A DNA stretch of 7,385 nucleotides from NCBI GenBank assembly GCA_003022005.1, contig PXRQ01000021.1, positions 1-7,385 of the forward strand, read 5' to 3'. The position numbers and the translations under genes are program-made. Every line of letters starts with the position of its first letter. The first letter of the stretch is position 1. A model generated the notes under the pieces. It saw nothing but the letters and a program-made list of their open reading frames with translations, ran no database searches and was not told the origin of the DNA. Source of the stretch: Halobacteriales archaeon QS_5_70_15. Its GTDB lineage: Archaea > Halobacteriota > Halobacteria > Halobacteriales > Haloarculaceae. This document shows, piece by piece, positions 5,061 through 7,385 of this stretch.

Positions 5061-5729
5061 ATGCACGCCTTCACGGACCTCGCGACGGCGGCCTACTGCC
5101 CCCGGAAGCTCTACTACCGGCGGACCCGCGGGGACGAAGAACCGCCCGAGGAGGCGGCGGAGAGGGCAGGGCGGGTCCGGGAGGTCGCCTTCCGCTACCC
5201 CGAACTGCTGGACCCGACGAGCGACCTCCCGCCGGAGGTGGAGGCGACGCCGACGCAGTTCCGGACCCGGCTCTCCTGTGCCCGCGAGCGGTTCGACCGC
5301 GAGGTGTGGGCGGGGCTGGTGGATCCCGACGCACGCGACGTCTTCCTCGAGGGCAAGGAGGCCCGGGGGATCGCCCACAAGCTGTTCGGTGACCCGCCGA
5401 GGCCGTCGCTGGCCTTCGCCGGCGAACCCCCCGACAGGGGGGTGTGGGAGCCACAGGGGGTGCGTGTGGTCGCGGCCGCGAAGGCGCTCGCCTGGGAGCG
5501 ACAGCGCCCGGTCGAGCGGGCGTTCGTCGAGTACCCCGTCCACGGCGTGATCCGCGAGGTCCGGCTCACGACCCGCCGGAAGGCGGCCTATCGACGGGCG
5601 GTCCGGGTCGCCGACTCGATGGACGGCCCGCCGGCCAGGGTCGACAGCGACGCGAAGTGCCGGGCCTGCGAGTACCGGGCGACCTGCGGGACGCGCACTC
5701 GCTCGCTGCGCTCGCTGCTCGGGCTGTGA
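5061..5729 (+). CDS. Stand-alone Cas4-like (PD-(D/E)XK fold, Fe-S) protein with degenerate nuclease site
   Basis: This 222-residue protein carries the Cas4/Dna2-type cysteine pattern: C13 in the N-terminal AYCPRKLYY motif, then C200-x2-C203-x5-C209 near the C-terminus, enough to hold one 4Fe-4S cluster. The helix before the last cysteines (RRKAAYRRAVRVADSMDGPP, 172-191) also matches Cas4 C-termini. The PD-(D/E)XK residues are hard to find. The place of the metal-binding Asp in a G-x-x-D-K motif reads G103-I-A-H106-K107, the place of E-x-K reads SLAFAG (116-121), and Q132 has no matching tyrosine four residues on. It may therefore be inactive as a nuclease, or a structural or DNA-binding relative. 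No other cas gene or CRISPR array is present, so a role in adaptation is not supported. The C-terminal tail after C209 is encoded by a CGCTCG-rich repeat. Confidence 0.75.
   Translation: MHAFTDLATAAYCPRKLYYRRTRGDEEPPEEAAERAGRVREVAFRYPELLDPTSDLPPEVEATPTQFRTRLSCARERFDREVWAGLVDPDARDVFLEGKEARGIAHKLFGDPPRPSLAFAGEPPDRGVWEPQGVRVVAAAKALAWERQRPVERAFVEYPVHGVIREVRLTTRRKAAYRRAVRVADSMDGPPARVDSDAKCRACEYRATCGTRTRSLRSLLGL
5698..5716 (+). repeat. Direct repeat copy 2, CTCGCTCGCTGCGCTCGCT, inside the Cas4-like gene
   Basis: It matches 4730-4748 at 18 of 19 positions. It lies in the last codons of the Cas4-like gene and encodes most of the basic tail RTRSLRSLLGL after the final cluster cysteine. The tail may have been acquired or extended by spread of this intergenic-type repeat. 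Confidence 0.5.
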
Positions 5730-5730
5730 C

Positions 5731-5758
5731 AAAGACTAACACGCGTTCCGGAGGAGGG
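5731..5758 (+). promoter_or_regulatory. TATA-like element and Shine-Dalgarno-like stretch before the 163-residue gene
   Basis: AAAGACTAACAC (5731-5742) starts 2 nt after the Cas4-like stop codon, and its centre is about 27 nt before the ATG at 5764, which fits leaderless initiation. GGAGGAGGG (5750-5758) is a good Shine-Dalgarno match whose GGAGG core ends 9 nt before the ATG. The gene could thus be translated from its own leaderless mRNA or from read-through transcripts of the Cas4-like gene. Confidence 0.45.
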
Positions 5759-5763
5759 ACGGT

Positions 5764-6255
5764 ATGTTATCGCTCGAGTACCGGATCAACGACTTCGTCG
5801 AACGGCTCCGACACCTGCCGGAGACCCCGCTCGCATCGCTCAGGCGATCGATTTGGTGGATACGGAAGACGTTCCTTACCAAGGAACGTCCTGGGAACCC
5901 GGGGTACGTCGTCCCGCTCACGGAGGACGAGGTCGAGCGGCTTCTCGGACACCACTACTTCGACCCCGGGTGGGAGTTCTCCTACTCCTACCGCCACGAG
6001 GTGGTCAACCTCCGGCGGGTGGAGTTCTACGATCGTCCCGACTACCCCGAGTACGAGTGGTGGCAGGTCCACGTCCGCGGGTACGACCACCCGGAGGGGA
6101 TCGAACTCATCCCCCACTTCGAGACCGAACCGACGGAGAACCCCGACGCCCACATCGAGGAGGTCGGCCTCGAACTGGACCGCGGGATGGACGCGCTCCG
6201 GGCGGTGCTCGAGGACGAGGGTATCGACTACCACCTGCGGGAGACGCCGATCTAG
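5764..6255 (+). CDS. Uncharacterised haloarchaeal protein, 163 aa
   Basis: I do not recognise the function. The protein is soluble, with no signal peptide or membrane helix. An amphipathic basic N-terminus (about 1-42, with ERLRHLP and a Trp-rich SIWWIRKTF) is followed by an acidic, aromatic core. GYVVPLTEDEVERLLGHHYF (47-66) opens a region rich in Tyr, Trp and His, with FSYSYRHEV (72-80), EYEWWQVHVRGYDHP (96-110) and IPHFETEPTENPDAHIEE (116-133). An acidic helix (134-152) ends the protein. The alternating pattern at 70-120 suggests a beta-sheet domain. The clustered histidines (H63, H64, H78, H103, H109, H118, H130) could bind metal, but no known motif is visible. Codon use matches its neighbours. 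The stop TAG (6253-6255) overlaps the stop of the convergent tsaC-like gene. Confidence 0.8.
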   Translation: MLSLEYRINDFVERLRHLPETPLASLRRSIWWIRKTFLTKERPGNPGYVVPLTEDEVERLLGHHYFDPGWEFSYSYRHEVVNLRRVEFYDRPDYPEYEWWQVHVRGYDHPEGIELIPHFETEPTENPDAHIEEVGLELDRGMDALRAVLEDEGIDYHLRETPI

Positions 6256-6764
6256 TCCCGGAGCCAGGCCCGCACGGCGTCGGCTTCCGCCCCCTCGCGG
6301 ATCACCGGGTCCTCGAGCGACGGATCGACGACCGTGCTCTCGGTGCCGGGGGTCTCCCCGGCGTCGAGGACGACCGCCGCCTCCCGGACCGAGCGGGCGA
6401 CCTCCGCCACCCGGCGGGCGCTCCCCTCGCCCGAGAGGTTCGCGCTCGTCGCCGTCACGGGCCGGTCGGCGACCACCGTGACGGGGCCGGGGAGGAACTC
6501 GCGCATGAACCGCTCCTCGCGGTCGGTGGGGTCGGCGTAGTCGAGCGCCGCGTCGACGTCCGGGACGCCGAGCGACAGCGGCCGGTCCCGCGCGCGACCC
6601 TTGAGCTCGAAGGCACGCGCTATCGCGTCGGTGTCGAGCGCGTCGGCGCCGAGGCCGTACACCGTGTCGGTCGGATAGACGACGAGGTCACCCTCGCGTA
6701 TCGCCTCCCCGGCCGGCGCTACGTCGTCCTCGTTCACGTCCCGGGGCCCCGGTGGGGTCGGCAT
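6252..6764 (-). CDS. tsaC: TsaC/Sua5/YrdC-family protein (threonylcarbamoyl-AMP synthase type) with internal deletion
   Basis: Members of this family make threonylcarbamoyl-AMP from threonine, bicarbonate and ATP, the first step of tRNA t6A37 synthesis. This 170-residue copy keeps LVVYPTDTVYGLGADAL (27-43), the K-x-R motif (K55, R57), PGPVT (92-96), the S-A-N signature (S107-N109, in TATSANLSG) and the tail ESTVVD (142-147). In normal members about 35-40 residues, including a conserved R-V-P strand, separate PGPVT from the SAN motif; here only VVADRPVTAT lies between. The reading frame stays intact, so this is an in-frame loss. It may be an inactivated paralogue, an altered enzyme or an assembly collapse. 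The ATG (6764-6762) follows the peroxiredoxin-like stop by 2 nt, and the stop overlaps that of the convergent gene. Confidence 0.8.
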   Translation of the reverse strand: MPTPPGPRDVNEDDVAPAGEAIREGDLVVYPTDTVYGLGADALDTDAIARAFELKGRARDRPLSLGVPDVDAALDYADPTDREERFMREFLPGPVTVVADRPVTATSANLSGEGSARRVAEVARSVREAAVVLDAGETPGTESTVVDPSLEDPVIREGAEADAVRAWLRD

Positions 6765-6766
6765 CC

Positions 6767-7294
6767 CTACAGCGACTCGACGGCGTCCTCGACCGCCTCG
6801 TACCGCGGGAAGTCCGGGTACTCGGTGGCGACCCACGCGTACTGGACCGTCCGGTCGGTGTCGACGACGAACGCCGAGGGGCGGGCCTCGCTCACGCCGG
6901 TCATCCCGTCGAGGTCGTGGGCGACGCCGTACGCCTCGGCGACGCCGTTCCCCGGATCCGAGAACAGCCGGAACCGCTCGAACCCGCGCCACTCCCGCAG
7001 GAACGCCTCGTGCTCGTAGGGGGTCGAGACGCTCAGGCCGACGACCTCGGCGTCCCACTCGTCCCAGCCGCGGTCGCGGATCGCCTGCCAGGTGTAGGTG
7101 GCGGGGAAGTCCCCGTCCATCGCGTGGAAGACGAGCACGACCGGGCCGTCCTCCAGGAGGTCGGAGAGCGAAGCGTCCTCCCAGTACCCCTCGTTGACGA
7201 GCGGCCGGGTGAACTCGGGGGCGGTCCCGCCGACCTCGACGTGGTCGGTCGGCCCGAGCTCGGTCACCTCGAACTCGAGCCCCATCGAGGACAT
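6767..7294 (-). CDS. Peroxiredoxin-fold (AhpC/TSA, redoxin) protein lacking all cysteines
   Basis: This 175-residue protein has the layout of an AhpC/TSA peroxiredoxin: GGTAPEFTRPLVNE near the start (22-35), the strand VVLVFHAMDGDFPATYT (52-68), VVGLSVSTPYEHEAF (84-98), RLFSDPGNGVAEAYGV (109-124) and SEARPSAFVVDTDRTVQYAW (135-154), with R138 where the conserved active-site arginine sits. The place of the peroxidatic cysteine, normally in F-T-P-x-C-T, reads F63-P-A-T-Y67-T, so tyrosine replaces it, and no cysteine occurs anywhere. Thiol peroxidase activity by the usual mechanism is therefore impossible; a binding, chaperone or regulatory role is open. The ATG directly abuts the stop of the upstream gene (TGAATG), which supports start 7294 over the in-frame ATG at 7285. 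tsaC starts 2 nt after its stop. Confidence 0.82.
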   Translation of the reverse strand: MSSMGLEFEVTELGPTDHVEVGGTAPEFTRPLVNEGYWEDASLSDLLEDGPVVLVFHAMDGDFPATYTWQAIRDRGWDEWDAEVVGLSVSTPYEHEAFLREWRGFERFRLFSDPGNGVAEAYGVAHDLDGMTGVSEARPSAFVVDTDRTVQYAWVATEYPDFPRYEAVEDAVESL

Positions 7295-7385
7295 TCACTC
7301 ACCACCGTCCGCGCGTGCGACCTCCGCCTCGTCCGCCTCCGGCCCCCCGGGCCCGTACGTCGCATCGAGGTACTCGACGATGTTG
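7295..7385 (-). CDS. 3' end of a probable GST-N/glutaredoxin-like protein (partial)
   Basis: Reading leftward from the window edge, one frame is open for 29 codons to a TGA at 7297-7295, which abuts the ATG of the peroxiredoxin-like gene. The last residues begin NIVEYLDATYG and continue into an acidic, low-complexity tail ending ARADGGE. The NIVEYLDATYG stretch matches the end of a glutathione-S-transferase N-terminal or glutaredoxin-like domain (S/A-x-I-x-x-Y-L-x-x-x-Y), a thioredoxin-fold family common in haloarchaea. The active-site region is outside the window, so this rests on one short motif plus the redox-type neighbour. It is the most upstream visible gene of the minus-strand operon. 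Confidence 0.6.
   Translation of the reverse strand, partial: NIVEYLDATYGPGGPEADEAEVARADGGE

Noticed and set aside
5061..5729. Evidence for a CRISPR-Cas locus because of the Cas4-like protein
   Set aside because: No cas1, cas2 or effector gene and no repeat-spacer array occurs in the window. Stand-alone Cas4-like proteins are common in archaea.
6252..7298. 348-codon extension of the TsaC-like frame through the peroxiredoxin-like gene
   Set aside because: The extra N-terminal part is the peroxiredoxin gene read in the wrong frame; it is Arg- and Gly-rich with no domain. ATG 6764, 2 nt after the previous stop, is the natural start.

Overview
The window reads as chromosomal DNA of a halophilic archaeon (class Halobacteria). 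GC content is high, nearly all third codon positions are G or C, the soluble proteins are very acidic, and at least three genes seem to start almost at the transcript 5' end, 27-29 nt after a TATA-like element. Gene content is metabolic. No rRNA, tRNA, CRISPR array, transposase or viral gene was seen.

Layout. Bases 1-261 are a leader with several inverted repeats, ending in a near-textbook BirA-type biotin operator at 217-248. Bases 262-2310 are a tight + strand operon, bioY-bioM-bioN, encoding a complete energy-coupling-factor biotin importer: substrate-binding S component, ATPase and transmembrane T component. Bases 2490-4706 encode a 738-residue membrane Fe-S oxidoreductase with a NarI-like cytochrome b domain, a dicluster ferredoxin and CCG domains. 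It most resembles the EtfD/EMO family, which passes electrons from electron-transfer flavoprotein to menaquinone. Its first CCG domain has lost its cysteines. Bases 4707-5060 are non-coding: a T6 terminator, then a row of perfect hairpins. Bases 5061-5729 encode a stand-alone Cas4-like Fe-S protein with no visible nuclease catalytic residues. Bases 5764-6255 encode a 163-residue protein I do not recognise.

A second operon enters from the right edge on the minus strand and ends tail-to-tail with the 163-residue gene, the two stop codons sharing one CTAG. In transcription order it holds the 3' end of a probable GST-N/glutaredoxin-like gene (7295-7385), a peroxiredoxin-fold protein with no cysteine at all (6767-7294), and a TsaC/Sua5/YrdC-type protein (6252-6764) that lacks about 35 internal residues. 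These genes abut with 0-2 nt between them and are probably co-transcribed and translationally coupled.

How the genes fit together. The bio operon is self-contained, importing biotin under probable BirA control. The Fe-S oxidoreductase has its own promoter and no etf/fix partner here. The right-hand operon joins two thioredoxin-fold proteins to a tRNA-modification-type protein. The points most worth following are the operator, the shortened TsaC, the Cys-less peroxiredoxin, the degenerate Cas4-like protein and the hairpin array.
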